Shown: piece after piece, positions 28,095-36,519 of the stretch
Position numbering within the stretch: the stretch's first letter is position 1
Layout: every line of letters begins with the position of its first letter
NCBI GenBank assembly: GCA_944381165.1
Contig: CALWKC010000003.1
Coordinates: forward strand, 1-64,000
Origin: an uncultured Lachnospira sp.
GTDB taxonomy: Bacteria; Bacillota; Clostridia; Lachnospirales; Lachnospiraceae
Direction of reading: 5' to 3'
DNA: 64,000 nucleotides
Made by a program: the position numbers and the translations under genes
The notes under the pieces: generated by a model
Told to the model about the DNA's origin: nothing
The model's input: only the letters and a program-made list of their open reading frames with translations
Database searches by the model: none

Positions 28095-29501
28095 ATGGAC
28101 GGAATGCAGAAATATACATCTTTTTATAATTTTCTTGAGAGTACAGCGAAAAAATATAACGACAAAACTGCTGTTTTATATGATACCTTTGAGGTGAGCT
28201 ACAGAAAGCTTTTTGAGGATTCGGTAAAAAAGGCTTTGCATCTGCAGCATTTTAACGGTGACAGAATTGCCGTGTACGGACCGGCGTCTTACAGGTGGAT
28301 AGTCAACCTGTTCGGAACTGTTCTTGCAGGCAAGGATGCGGTTGTGGTTGATTTTTTTATTCCGCATGACATTCGCTTTAAAATGCTTGAAAAAATAGAT
28401 GTTGATTACGTGCTTTGTTCGACAAACCAATATATTTTGTCAGATAATAAGGGCATTATAATAGAGGGTGCGGAGAATGATGATGTTGAAGGCCTTGAGT
28501 TTAAGCCTGACGCGGCGAAAGAGGGCAGAATTTTATTTTTTACTGCTACTCAGGACGAATGTGACAAGGCTGTTGTTTTGACAACAGAAAATATTTTAAG
28601 CGCAATTTTCAATATAAGCAGCCGATGCAGGTGCGGCGAGAATGACAGAGTTCTTGCACAGATTGAGCTCAGCAATGTTTTCGGCTTTGTGTACAGTCTC
28701 ATGTGGCCTCTGGGAACAGGCGCATGCGTTTGTGTAGGCAGAGGGCTGAGGCATATAGATTCTGATGCATATTATTATAATCCTACTATTTTGCCGGCTA
28801 ATCCGTCGCTGGCAGAGTATTTAAAGAAGATAAAGGGCTTTAACAGCGAGCTGAGAAGCATAATAATCGGCGGAGCACCGTGTCCGTATCATTTGTATGA
28901 AGCCCTGAGGGACAGAGATATTAACGTGTGTACGGTATACGGGAGCGCTGAGGGCACCGGCTGCATAGCTGTTAATTATGCGGAGGACGGGGCATATGAA
29001 CCGTTTGAGGACGGAACAATCACGCTTTCGGACGACGGTGAAATTCTTCTCAAGGGTAGCTGCGTCATGTCGGGGTATGATAACGATAAGGCTGCAACAG
29101 ACGAGAAGCTGAGGGACGGTTATCTGCATACCGGTGATTACGGGCGTTTAAACAGAACTAAACGTCTTGTGATAACTAAAAGAAATCCTGAAATTATTAT
29201 TCTGCCTACGGGAGAGCGTGTGTGCAGAAGCGTCATAAATGATGAGATTACAGCTGTTAACGGAGTAGCTGAAAGTTATATTATGTATTATGACGACAAG
29301 CTGACTGCTGTGATTGCTGCCATCGATAAAACGGCAAAAGCCGACAGATTTAAGAGAAAAATTGATAAATATAATGATAAAAAGGGTTATCGCTGGGAGA
29401 TACAGCGCGTTGTCATGTGCGCTTCAAAGCTTCCGAGAAATGAGGACGGAAGTGTGGACGAAAAAGCGCTTGAGACATTGATTGACGAGAGCGATTCCTG
29501 A
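28095..29501 (+). CDS. ANL-superfamily adenylate-forming enzyme, atypical
   Basis: The 468-aa protein follows the acyl-CoA synthetase/AMP-binding plan: DKTAVLYDTFEVSYRKLFED, VYGSAEGTGC (A5 motif), LHTGDYGRL with Asp348 (A7) and VITKRNPEIIILPTGE (A8). Two key sites are changed. The P-loop, normally rich in Ser/Thr/Gly, reads FFTATQDECDKAVVLTTEN. The A10 motif is LPRNEDGSVDEKAL, with Ser453 in place of the catalytic lysine. It may therefore be a non-classical adenylating enzyme or a non-catalytic relative. It lies 18 bases after a CgeB-like gene and may share its transcript. Confidence 0.75.
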   Translation: MDGMQKYTSFYNFLESTAKKYNDKTAVLYDTFEVSYRKLFEDSVKKALHLQHFNGDRIAVYGPASYRWIVNLFGTVLAGKDAVVVDFFIPHDIRFKMLEKIDVDYVLCSTNQYILSDNKGIIIEGAENDDVEGLEFKPDAAKEGRILFFTATQDECDKAVVLTTENILSAIFNISSRCRCGENDRVLAQIELSNVFGFVYSLMWPLGTGACVCVGRGLRHIDSDAYYYNPTILPANPSLAEYLKKIKGFNSELRSIIIGGAPCPYHLYEALRDRDINVCTVYGSAEGTGCIAVNYAEDGAYEPFEDGTITLSDDGEILLKGSCVMSGYDNDKAATDEKLRDGYLHTGDYGRLNRTKRLVITKRNPEIIILPTGERVCRSVINDEITAVNGVAESYIMYYDDKLTAVIAAIDKTAKADRFKRKIDKYNDKKGYRWEIQRVVMCASKLPRNEDGSVDEKALETLIDESDS

Positions 29502-29609
29502 AACAGGTGTTAAGAATGTCAGTCTTTTTGCCGATAAACCTACTAAGTGGAAAATTTGCGGTTATAAAAGAACTGTGAATAATTATAATGAACTAAGGAG
29601 AGTTATATC

Positions 29610-29981
29610 ATGGAAGATTTACGTTCACAGCAGCTCGAAGCGCTTGAAGCAGCCGCTCCGTACTGCGAAAAGATAAGCAGAGCTATCGGCAATCTCATAG
29701 AGGAACTCAGCGGTAACAGACAGCAGGACACTGACGAATATATGACAAGCATTATAAACGGATTGAACTGGATTGTCGAAGTATATAACGGAACAAGAGA
29801 TCTGGTTAATCAGAATGACAAGGTTATAGACAAGGATGCTGTCAATGACTGTGTGAAAGCGCTCAATGAGGCAAAGTCGGCATCGGATGACGCAAAGATG
29901 GCTGAGGCGTTTAAGGGCCTCAGGGAGTTTGTTGACGATTTCAGAGCAGCGGCGCTGAAACTTACATCAGATACGGTATAG
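29610..29981 (+). CDS. Small acidic helical protein of unknown function
   Basis: The 123-aa product starts at ATG 29610 behind AAGGAGAG. It is mostly helical and acidic, with no cysteine pattern and no membrane segment (MEDLRSQQLEALEAAAPYCE to the end). The second half, KALNEAKSASDDAKMAEAFK, could form a helical bundle. The family was not recognised. It lies between an ANL-type enzyme and a convergent FliD-like gene, so a flagellar chaperone role is conceivable but unsupported. A strong terminator follows. Confidence 0.6.
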   Translation: MEDLRSQQLEALEAAAPYCEKISRAIGNLIEELSGNRQQDTDEYMTSIINGLNWIVEVYNGTRDLVNQNDKVIDKDAVNDCVKALNEAKSASDDAKMAEAFKGLREFVDDFRAAALKLTSDTV

Positions 29982-30013
29982 AAGGGCGTCTTGGGACGTC
30001 TTTGCCGCAGTAT

Positions 30014-30043
30014 AAAAAAGAGTTCGCCTGCGAACTCTTTTTT
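30014..30043. terminator. Bidirectional intrinsic terminator
   Basis: AAAAAAGAGTTCG, loop CCTG and CGAACTCTTTTTT form a 13-pair hairpin with A- and T-runs on both sides. It can serve the small plus-strand gene and the convergent FliD-like gene. The core is almost the same as the terminator at 45708-45734. Confidence 0.85.
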
Positions 30044-30090
30044 CATATGTCATGATTATGTCTTAGCAGCGCATAACGCGATTTCAAATA

Positions 30091-31362
30091 TCAGCAGTAA
30101 TCATTAAACATCATGCCGCTGTATGCTGACAGGTTATATGGATCAGTCACAGGGTGGTGAGGATTTTTGTAGGCTACTATTTTATTGTTTACATAGTTCA
30201 TAGGATTTGTTGAAATATCCTCAGCCTTTCGCTGAAGCGCCTTTTTAAAATTGTTTAATTCTTTAAACACATTTCCGAGAGTACCTCTGTGGGCGGCGTC
30301 AATAACAGAAGAGCGGTCTATGCTTACCGAGCCGTCCTCCTCAATGTGAAGACCGTTATCGTTGAGAGTGGTTTTGTAGGTCTGGGATATTCTTGAAAAT
30401 TCCTGCTTCAGACGGTCGTTTCCCTCAAAAATTTTATGATTGTCGCTGGCTGTCACAGCTATGAGACTGTTGTAGCCAGAAATCAATTCCTCGATGCTGT
30501 CAGCGATAGAATTATCGTCAGTGTTCAGGCTTATAGCAGCCGGTCCGCCGGGGGTTGTATTTTTGAGTGTTATCTTAAACGAATTGTTAAGGATAAACTC
30601 GTTTGACGGGGAATACTGTTCCTTGCCGTTTACTGAATACAGCGCGTTGGACGGGTAGCTGCTCACGCGGTCGAGCCCAAGTGTTTCCATAAGCTCCTGA
30701 TTATCGGAGCGGATGTTGAAAATTGTCGGCTTAATCGCTGTTATACCCGTCTGGGACGATGTGACCTGTGCGGCTGTATTCCCGAGACTGTCGGTGAGTA
30801 TTTCGCATGACACGCCTATATCGGAGCGGTTAATAAGTCTGGAAATTTTGTTCTGTATATCGCTGTTATTTTCGCTGTCAGATACATCAAACTCAAATTC
30901 GTAGGTGAGATTGTTAATATTTAATTCAAATGTATAAGTACCGGGTTTTAACAGCCTTTGTTTAGGCTGCAGAAAATTGCCGGTGTTGACCTGCTGCGAT
31001 GCAAGCTGCTTTACATAAATATCAACAGAGCTTGTATCCGGAGTGCTGCTGTCTCCTATAAATTCTGCGCTGACGGCATCGGGTCTGCTTGACTGGGCTG
31101 ATTTTTTAAATATCATCTCGCCGCTGGCATCATCAGATAAGTCTCTTGTTATATAGCAAAGCTGACGCGCGTGCTCCTTTAAGTCAATGGCATACTTCTG
31201 CGCGGCCTCCGAAAAATCTATCTTATAAGTGGGAGCCTGACTGTTGGCTTTCAGGACACGAATGTATGAAGCCTTTAGCTGTGTTCTGGTATGGGTATCA
31301 TATTTAGAGTTGGTCTTACGTCCGTATTGCGACACATAATAGCTGTATGCGCTGCTAATCAT
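30091..31362 (-). CDS. FliD-like flagellar hook-associated (filament cap) protein
   Basis: ATG 31362 lies eight bases after AGGAGGT; a TTG one codon upstream is less likely. The 423-aa product has FliD features: SSVDIYVKQLASQQVNTGNF in the N-terminal part, LIAVTASDNHKIFEGNDRLK, then the C-terminal FliD_C pattern (RLKQEFSRISQTYKTTLNDN, GLHIEEDGSVSIDRSSV). FliD caps the growing filament and helps flagellin fold outside the cell. It is somewhat short, and the extreme C-terminus (SAYSGMMFNDYC) is not typical, so it may be a FliD-related surface protein. Its closeness to the glycan island supports flagellin glycosylation. Confidence 0.6.
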   Translation of the reverse strand: MISSAYSYYVSQYGRKTNSKYDTHTRTQLKASYIRVLKANSQAPTYKIDFSEAAQKYAIDLKEHARQLCYITRDLSDDASGEMIFKKSAQSSRPDAVSAEFIGDSSTPDTSSVDIYVKQLASQQVNTGNFLQPKQRLLKPGTYTFELNINNLTYEFEFDVSDSENNSDIQNKISRLINRSDIGVSCEILTDSLGNTAAQVTSSQTGITAIKPTIFNIRSDNQELMETLGLDRVSSYPSNALYSVNGKEQYSPSNEFILNNSFKITLKNTTPGGPAAISLNTDDNSIADSIEELISGYNSLIAVTASDNHKIFEGNDRLKQEFSRISQTYKTTLNDNGLHIEEDGSVSIDRSSVIDAAHRGTLGNVFKELNNFKKALQRKAEDISTNPMNYVNNKIVAYKNPHHPVTDPYNLSAYSGMMFNDYC

Positions 31363-31807
31363 CAACAGTCACCTCCTTGTCTGTCAATAATATTCCGGTT
31401 TATTTAGAATATGGAAAATCCGTTTTCCGCATAAGAATACACAGATATATTCTTATACATATATTATATATTAGAATTATTCTGGCGTCACTAACAAATT
31501 TTTTTATCTTACAAAATGTATATTTGAAGAAATATCATTATATATTTCGGGATTTAATGACAAAAACTTAACCTTAAATATAAATGTTTTTGTTATGGAC
31601 AGCGGCATATATAATGAAATAAATAATAAAATGGGTACAGTTATGTTGCAAAAACTTAATTCTTAATAAAAAATATGAGAAAAAAACTCAAATAATGTTT
31701 ACAAAGCTGGATTTTTGAGTATGATAGAGATATATGATAGATTTGTGTCTGCGCACACTTGACACAAAATCATTATGTACAAAAAGTGCGCGGAAATGAG
31801 GATTGAT
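31363..31807 (+). promoter_or_regulatory. AT-rich intergenic region with promoter for the ATPase/RloB pair
   Basis: No gene is supported in about 440 bases; a 64-codon frame near 31377 has no ribosome site and no recognisable product. TTTACA (31698-31703), 16 bases and TATGAT (31720-31725) make a good plus-strand promoter for the following two genes. No sigma-28 (TAAA-N15-GCCGATAA) signal was seen for the FliD-like gene. Confidence 0.55.
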
Positions 31808-33034
31808 ATGTTATGTCAGTTTACAGTTAAAAATTATAAAAGTATACGTGATGAAGTTACGTTTGATATGCAGGCAACAGCTATTTCAGAGCATGAAGAT
31901 AGAGTTATTAGAGACATAGACGGAGAATTATATTTACCTGTTTCGGTTATTTATGGTCCAAACGGAGGCGGTAAATCAAATGTGTTAGAGGCGCTGCATA
32001 CTTTGGCGTCAAAGGTTTTAAGACCATTATGTGCTGCCTGTGATAAGAATGACTGCAATTATAAGGTGCGTAAAATTCCCGTGGAAACGTTTGCGTTTTC
32101 TGAAGAGAGCAAAAATGAGCCTACGGAATTTGAAGTTTTTTTCAGGACGCAACTTGCGGAATACCGATATATTTTAAAAATAAAAAAAGACGAGGTTGTA
32201 TATGAAAGTCTGGATAGAATAAAGCTGGAAACAGGACGGCGCTCGGCACTATTTACCAGAAGCAGTGCTGAAGTAGGTTTGAAGGGGGTTTTTGGAAAAT
32301 TTAAAATAAGTGATGAGTTATCGGCAACTTTGCCGCTTTTATCTTACCTTGGAATTACTTATAAGAAAAATGAAATTGTAAATGATGTTCTGGATTGGTT
32401 TGAGGACTCGATTGATTTCCTGAATTATGGCAATCCATATCAGGAATTAAGAACGGCTGTGGCAAAATCAGAGAAAATAAAAGATTTGGTTTTAAATATG
32501 ATACGCGAAATGGATTTGGATATTGAAGATTTCAGAATTGAAGAAAGGGACAACGAACGTATCGAAGTATATACGAAACATGTTGTGGATGGTTACAGTG
32601 CGGAAATTACATTATCAGAAGAATCAAGCGGAACAAAAAAAATATTTGGATTGCTGCCTTTTATTGCAAAAAGTTTGGTGTATGGAACTACGTTGATTAT
32701 TGATGAGTTGGACGCAAAAATTCATCCTTTGCTGCTGAGAAATATAATTGAGAGATTTACTGATTTGAATATTAACAGAAAAGGAGGGCAGTTGATTTTT
32801 ACATCACATGATTTATCTACAATGAACAGTGAAATGTTTCGCCGTGATGAAATATGGTTTGTGGCAAAGGGTAGAAGTCAGAATTCTAAATTATATTCAT
32901 TGGTGGAGTTTAAGAATGATAAAGGTGAAACTGTACGAAAAGACGCCAGGTTTGATAAGCAGTATTTGGAGGGAAAGTACGGTGCAGACCCATATCTGAG
33001 AAAAATTATAGATTGGGGGGCATTAAATGGCTAA
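31808..33034 (+). CDS. AAA-family (OLD/RloA-like) ATPase
   Basis: ATG 31808 is favoured: GAGG stands six bases before it and the product then starts MLCQFTVKNYKSIRDEVTF, the usual beginning of AAA_15/AAA_21 ATPases. ATG 31775 adds 11 residues. Walker A is GPNGGGKS at residues 50-57, the signature region is SEESSGTKKIFGLLPF, Walker B is TLIIDELDAKIHP and the switch histidine lies in FTSHDLSTMN. Such SMC-like ATPases pair with a nuclease partner in OLD, PARIS and RloAB type units. Its 3' end overlaps the RloB-like gene by eight bases. Confidence 0.85.
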   Translation: MLCQFTVKNYKSIRDEVTFDMQATAISEHEDRVIRDIDGELYLPVSVIYGPNGGGKSNVLEALHTLASKVLRPLCAACDKNDCNYKVRKIPVETFAFSEESKNEPTEFEVFFRTQLAEYRYILKIKKDEVVYESLDRIKLETGRRSALFTRSSAEVGLKGVFGKFKISDELSATLPLLSYLGITYKKNEIVNDVLDWFEDSIDFLNYGNPYQELRTAVAKSEKIKDLVLNMIREMDLDIEDFRIEERDNERIEVYTKHVVDGYSAEITLSEESSGTKKIFGLLPFIAKSLVYGTTLIIDELDAKIHPLLLRNIIERFTDLNINRKGGQLIFTSHDLSTMNSEMFRRDEIWFVAKGRSQNSKLYSLVEFKNDKGETVRKDARFDKQYLEGKYGADPYLRKIIDWGALNG

Positions 33035-33725
33035 AAAAGCCAAAACGGAAGAATGGAAGAAAAAGCGTCTTCAAGATTATTTGGAGAAGAAAAGATACAG
33101 ATATTATATTTTTTGTGAAGGGCAAAAAACAGAGCCGCAATACTTTACAGGTTTTAAGAGCATGATAGAGGATAATCCTATATATCGTGATATGGTTATG
33201 ATTGAAATAGAGCCGTGTGCAGCAGAAACTATGAGGGTTATCAGTGCGGCTGAAAAGTATGTGGCGAAAAATGATATTAAAAAGGGGCAGGTATGGTGTG
33301 TATATGACAAAGATAGTTTTCCGTCAGAAGATTTTAATTTTGTAGTCAGAAGAGCGGAGAATTTGAATAAAGAAAATTCTGAATTGCATTATCACGCAGC
33401 ATGGAGCAATGAGTGTATCGAATTTTGGTTTCTGCTTCATTTTGCTTATTATACATCTAACAATGACAGGACGGAGTATATATCTTTTCTGAACGATAAA
33501 TTCAAAGAGTTGGGACTTGGAAAGTATGAAAAGAATATGGAAGATATTTTTGATATTCTTATGAAAAATGGTAATCCCAAATTAGCAATTCGTTATGCTA
33601 AGAGAATTATTAAAGAAGGGTATGGTAAGACACCTGCCGAAATTGCACCGGGAACTAAGGTGTATGAGCTGGTGGAGGAACTGGCAAAGTATCTGCCGGA
33701 AAATTTAAGAAAAAGATTTTTATAG
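33027..33725 (+). CDS. RloB-like protein with TOPRIM-type acidic motifs
   Basis: The 232-aa product matches the RloB family: [17 protein letters not shown], then [15 protein letters not shown] and [13 protein letters not shown]. Glu31 in CEGxKTE and the Asp94-x-Asp96 pair are placed as in TOPRIM nuclease folds, which is my structural inference. RloB genes are known from type I restriction loci and defence islands, next to an ATPase as here. A toxin or effector nuclease released or switched by the ATPase is the likely role. A GGGGGG ribosome site lies within the end of the ATPase gene. Confidence 0.75.
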   Translation: MAKKAKTEEWKKKRLQDYLEKKRYRYYIFCEGQKTEPQYFTGFKSMIEDNPIYRDMVMIEIEPCAAETMRVISAAEKYVAKNDIKKGQVWCVYDKDSFPSEDFNFVVRRAENLNKENSELHYHAAWSNECIEFWFLLHFAYYTSNNDRTEYISFLNDKFKELGLGKYEKNMEDIFDILMKNGNPKLAIRYAKRIIKEGYGKTPAEIAPGTKVYELVEELAKYLPENLRKRFL

Positions 33726-33771
33726 AAAATATAAAATTGAGCGCAGAAGGGTGCAGTTAATGAAAAAAGTG

Positions 33772-33801
33772 TTGACGCACTCTTTGTTACTGTGCTATAT
33801 T
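33772..33801 (+). promoter_or_regulatory. Promoter of the rpmG-secE-nusG-rplKA operon
   Basis: TTGACG (33772-33777), an 18-base spacer and TATATT (33796-33801) stand about 97 bases before rpmG. A perfect 6-bp hairpin GGTGTA-ttta-TACACC (33850-33865) lies in the leader. Confidence 0.6.
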
Positions 33802-33897
33802 AGACTGGCTATGGAAGCGGTCTTTTTTTTATGCCTAAAAAAGCCAATTGGTGTATTTATACACCTGCAAAAAACAAAAAAATTGGAGGTGGAAGTT

Positions 33898-34047
33898 GTG
33901 CGCGTTAAGATAACATTGGCATGTACAGAATGTAAACAGCGTAATTACAACATGACGAAGGATAAGAAAACACATCCTGACAGAATGGAAACAAAGAAGT
34001 ATTGTAAGTTCTGTAAATCACACACATTACACAAGGAAACAAAGTAA
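33898..34047 (+). CDS. rpmG: 50S ribosomal protein L33
   Basis: GTG 33898 follows GGAGGTGGAAG. The 49-aa product ([19 protein letters not shown] to HTLHKETK) is a zinc-ribbon L33 with both CxxC pairs, CTEC and CKFC, so it is the zinc-containing form. L33 sits near the E site of the large subunit. In Clostridia this gene commonly precedes secE and nusG, as here. A longer in-frame reading from 33751 is not supported by a ribosome site. Confidence 0.95.
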   Translation: MRVKITLACTECKQRNYNMTKDKKTHPDRMETKKYCKFCKSHTLHKETK

Positions 34048-34070
34048 TCCAAGACAGTGAGGTAAAGACA

Positions 34071-34283
34071 ATGGGTGAAACTGTTAAAGAGACAAAGCAG
34101 AAGAAACAGAAAAAAAGCTGGTTCAAAGGTCTTAAAGCAGAGTTTAAGAAAATCATCTGGCCTGACCGTAAGTCCCTTACCAAAGAGACCATTGCTGTTG
34201 TATTTGTATCCGTATTATTAGGTGTAATAATAGCAATCGTGGATTTTATTGCACGTATTGGTATTGAATTCTTAGTAAAGTAA
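34071..34283 (+). CDS. secE: Preprotein translocase subunit SecE
   Basis: The 70-aa protein is the short Gram-positive form, with a lysine-rich start, the amphipathic KAEFKKIIWPDRKSLTKET and one membrane segment VVFVSVLLGVIIAIVDFI. SecE clamps SecY in the translocation channel. It lies 24 bases after rpmG and 16 before nusG, the conserved order. Confidence 0.95.
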   Translation: MGETVKETKQKKQKKSWFKGLKAEFKKIIWPDRKSLTKETIAVVFVSVLLGVIIAIVDFIARIGIEFLVK

Positions 34284-34298
34284 GGAAAAGGTGATTAG

Positions 34299-34838
34299 AT
34301 GGACGAAGCAAAATGGTATGTAGTGCATACTTATTCGGGTTACGAAAATAAGGTCAAGGTAGACATTGAGAAAACCGTTGCAAACAGAAATCTTCAGGAC
34401 CAGGTCCTTGAGGTTGTTGTACCGCTTGAAACCGTTGTAGAGGTCAAGAACGGGGCAAAAAAGTCTTCTCAGAAAAAAATGTTTCCTGGCTATGTGTTAA
34501 TCAATATGGTCATGAATGATGACAGTTGGTATGTAGTTCGTAATACCAGAGGCGTTACGGGATTTGTTGGTCCCGGCTCAAAACCAGTACCGCTTACTCC
34601 GACAGAAATCAAGGCGCTCGGTATTGCACTTCCAGGCAGTGAACAGGAGGTTAAACCGGTTATTAAATTCGACGGCAAGGTCGGTGACCAGGTTATGATT
34701 CTCACGGGTGCCTGGGAAAATACTGTTGGGGAAATCAAGGGCATTAATGAGGGCAAGCAGTGTCTTACTATTAGTGTCGAGATGTTCGGCCGTGAAACTC
34801 CGGTCGAAATCGGTTTTACAGACGTAAAGCTGATGTAA
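34299..34838 (+). CDS. nusG: Transcription elongation and termination factor NusG
   Basis: The 179-aa protein opens with the NGN domain (KWYVVHTYSGYENKVKVDIE, FPGYVLINMVMNDDSWYVVR, GVTGFVGPGSKPVPLT) and ends with a KOW domain (VGDQVMILTGAWENTVGEIK). NusG binds RNA polymerase and couples transcription to translation. The ribosome site is GAAAAGGTGATTAG. Length and order are standard. Confidence 0.97.
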   Translation: MDEAKWYVVHTYSGYENKVKVDIEKTVANRNLQDQVLEVVVPLETVVEVKNGAKKSSQKKMFPGYVLINMVMNDDSWYVVRNTRGVTGFVGPGSKPVPLTPTEIKALGIALPGSEQEVKPVIKFDGKVGDQVMILTGAWENTVGEIKGINEGKQCLTISVEMFGRETPVEIGFTDVKLM

Positions 34839-34863
34839 AAGAAGAAGGTTCGTGAGATACGGA

Positions 34864-34912
34864 CGTGGGAGACCATTTTAATATGAAGAAATAGTGGTCG
34901 CCAATTACCACA
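34864..34912 (+). promoter_or_regulatory. L1-binding-site mimic in the rplK leader
   Basis: GUGGGAGACCA (34865-34875) pairs through GACCA/UGGUC (34871-34875 with 34895-34899) and GUGG/CCAC (34865-34868 with 34908-34911), leaving an asymmetric internal loop GCCAAUUA. This repeats the GUGGGAG...AUACCAC layout of the 23S rRNA L1 site. L1 is known to repress its own operon by binding such mRNA sites. Confidence 0.65.
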
Positions 34913-34935
34913 TTTATATTTAGGAGGTGCCTAAA

Positions 34936-35361
34936 ATGGCAAAGAAAGTAACAGGTTATATCAAATTACAGATTCCTGCTGGTAAGGCAACACCAGCTCC
35001 ACCGGTTGGTCCTGCACTCGGACAGCACGGTGTAAATATTGTAGAGTTCACAAAGCAGTTTAACGCAAAGACAGCAGATCAGGGCGATTTAATCATTCCT
35101 GTTGTAATTACTGTATATGCGGACAGAAGCTTTAGTTTCATAACAAAGACTCCTCCGGCAGCAGTTCTTCTTAAGAAGGCGTGCAACATTAAGTCAGGCT
35201 CAGGCGCGCCTAATAAGACAAAGGTTGCTACTATTAAGAGAGCAGAGGTTCAGAAGATTGCTGAGCTCAAGATGCCGGATCTGAATGCTGCAACTATCGA
35301 GGCTGCAACTTCTATGATTGAGGGAACTGCTAAGAGTATGGGCATTGTTGTAGAGGATTAA
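34936..35361 (+). CDS. rplK: 50S ribosomal protein L11
   Basis: ATG 34936 is eight bases after AGGAGG. The 141-aa protein has the L11 pattern: [36 protein letters not shown], and the C-terminal RNA-binding SMGIVVED end. L11 forms the stalk base that factors such as EF-G contact and that senses uncharged tRNA with RelA. A GTG three codons upstream overlaps the ribosome site and is rejected as the start. Confidence 0.97.
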   Translation: MAKKVTGYIKLQIPAGKATPAPPVGPALGQHGVNIVEFTKQFNAKTADQGDLIIPVVITVYADRSFSFITKTPPAAVLLKKACNIKSGSGAPNKTKVATIKRAEVQKIAELKMPDLNAATIEAATSMIEGTAKSMGIVVED

Positions 35362-35380
35362 TTTTACAATAATTATTTTA

Positions 35381-35439
35381 CCTTATGTGAAATCGCGCCG
35401 CATAAGGCGCGTTCAAAGGAGTTGCTTGCAGCTCTTTTT
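35381..35439 (+). terminator. Alternative hairpins and terminator-like stem between rplK and rplA
   Basis: CGCGCC-gcataa-GGCGCG (35394-35411) excludes CCTTATG/CATAAGG (35381-35387 with 35401-35407). A terminator-like GAGTTGC-tt-GCAGCTC (35419-35434) followed by TTTTT comes next. The arrangement suggests partial attenuation inside the operon. Confidence 0.5.
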
Positions 35440-35449
35440 AATCGTAAAA

Positions 35450-35486
35450 CGTGGGAGGAAAGTCAAACCCTTCCGATAATACCACT
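35450..35486 (+). promoter_or_regulatory. L1-binding-site mimic in the rplA leader
   Basis: GUGGGAGG (35451-35458) can pair with CUUCC and CCAC (35482-35485), with GAUAAUA as the unpaired strand. This matches the L1 site of 23S rRNA (GUGGGAGG...AUACCAC) more closely than the copy upstream of rplK. It ends just before the AGGAGG of rplA, so bound L1 would block its own translation. Confidence 0.7.
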
Positions 35487-35501
35487 AGGAGGTTTTTTAT
35501 A

Positions 35502-36197
35502 ATGAAAAGAGGAAAGAAATACGTTGAGGCAGCCAAGAAAATTGACCGCCAGACATTATACGAAGCAGCAGACGCAGTTGCGCTTGTAAAGCAGAGCGCT
35601 GTTGCCAAGTTTGACGAAACTATTGAGGCACATATCAGAACAGGCTGTGACGGACGTCACGCTGAGCAGCAGATTAGAGGAGCAGTTGTTCTTCCGCACG
35701 GAACAGGCAAGAAGGTTAGAGTTCTTGTGTTTGCTAAGGGTGCAAAGGCTGAGGAGGCTGAGGCAGCAGGAGCAGATTTCGTAGGCGGAGAAGAGCTTAT
35801 TCCTAAAATCCAGAATGACAACTGGTTTGAGTTCGATGTTGTTGTTGCTACACCTGATATGATGGGCGTCGTAGGTCGTTTGGGACGTGTACTCGGACCT
35901 AAGGGCTTAATGCCAAACCCTAAGGCTGGTACAGTTACTATGGATGTAACAAAAGCTGTTAATGACATCAAGGCTGGTAAAATCGAGTACAGACTTGACA
36001 AGACAAATATCATTCACGTGCCAATTGGTAAGGCTTCATTCTCTGAAGACCAGTTAGCAGACAACTTCCAGGCTGTTATGGATGCAATCGTTAAGGCTAA
36101 GCCGGCATCTCTTAAGGGTCAGTATTTGAGAAGCATCGCGCTCACATCTACTATGGGCCCAAGCGTAAAGGTAAACACATCTAAGTATGTTGGCTAA
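35502..36197 (+). CDS. rplA: 50S ribosomal protein L1
   Basis: ATG 35502 follows AGGAGG by ten bases. The 231-aa protein is a complete L1: [39 protein letters not shown] and [21 protein letters not shown]1 binds helices 76-77 of 23S rRNA and moves deacylated tRNA at the E site. It also acts as a translational repressor of its own mRNA; the site just upstream fits that. A longer reading from GTG 35451 would translate through the regulatory stem and is rejected. Confidence 0.97.
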   Translation: MKRGKKYVEAAKKIDRQTLYEAADAVALVKQSAVAKFDETIEAHIRTGCDGRHAEQQIRGAVVLPHGTGKKVRVLVFAKGAKAEEAEAAGADFVGGEELIPKIQNDNWFEFDVVVATPDMMGVVGRLGRVLGPKGLMPNPKAGTVTMDVTKAVNDIKAGKIEYRLDKTNIIHVPIGKASFSEDQLADNFQAVMDAIVKAKPASLKGQYLRSIALTSTMGPSVKVNTSKYVG

Positions 36198-36204
36198 AAA
36201 ATGA

Positions 36205-36233
36205 TTGACAACCTATATATTTGATAGTATACT
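36205..36233 (+). promoter_or_regulatory. Promoter of the rplJL operon
   Basis: TTGACA (36205-36210), 17 bases and TATACT (36228-36233) form a near-consensus vegetative promoter directly after rplA. It gives rplJL a separate transcript with a long leader. Confidence 0.85.
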
Positions 36234-36237
36234 ATCA

Positions 36238-36519
36238 CACGTATGTTAAAGATAAGTGTATTTAAAGCAGGCTTCCGGGATTGATTTTCGGCTGTTCCGT
36301 CTTTGAGCCACAATCTTACATGCATTATATTTTGCCTAAGACAGTATGGTCCCGCAAGGGTTAAAGGTAAAACGCCTACCGAGGATTAACGCACATTGTA
36401 TATGATGTGATGATTATGTTTAATCAGTCCTTCTGTCCTGCAAAAGACGGAAGGACTTTTAGATTATACGGAATTCCTTTTGGGCAGAGGTTACAAATCT
36501 AACAGGAGGTAAATTATTC
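36238..36519 (+). promoter_or_regulatory. Ribosomal L10 leader with attenuator hairpin
   Basis: The 280-base leader holds CGCCTACCGAGGATTAAC, the conserved box of Firmicutes L10 leaders where the L10(L12)4 complex binds. AGTCCTTCTGTC (36426-36437) and GACGGAAGGACT (36446-36457) then form a terminator followed by TTTT. Binding of excess L10-L12 would favour termination and lower rplJL expression, as described for this leader class. Confidence 0.8.

Noticed and set aside
31377..31571. A 64-codon plus-strand frame upstream of the ATPase gene
   Set aside because: It has no ribosome site, is very AT-rich and gives a low-complexity product.
33804..33832. A terminator immediately after the rpmG promoter
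   Set aside because: The stem is only four or five pairs with a large loop, despite the T-run; not convincing.
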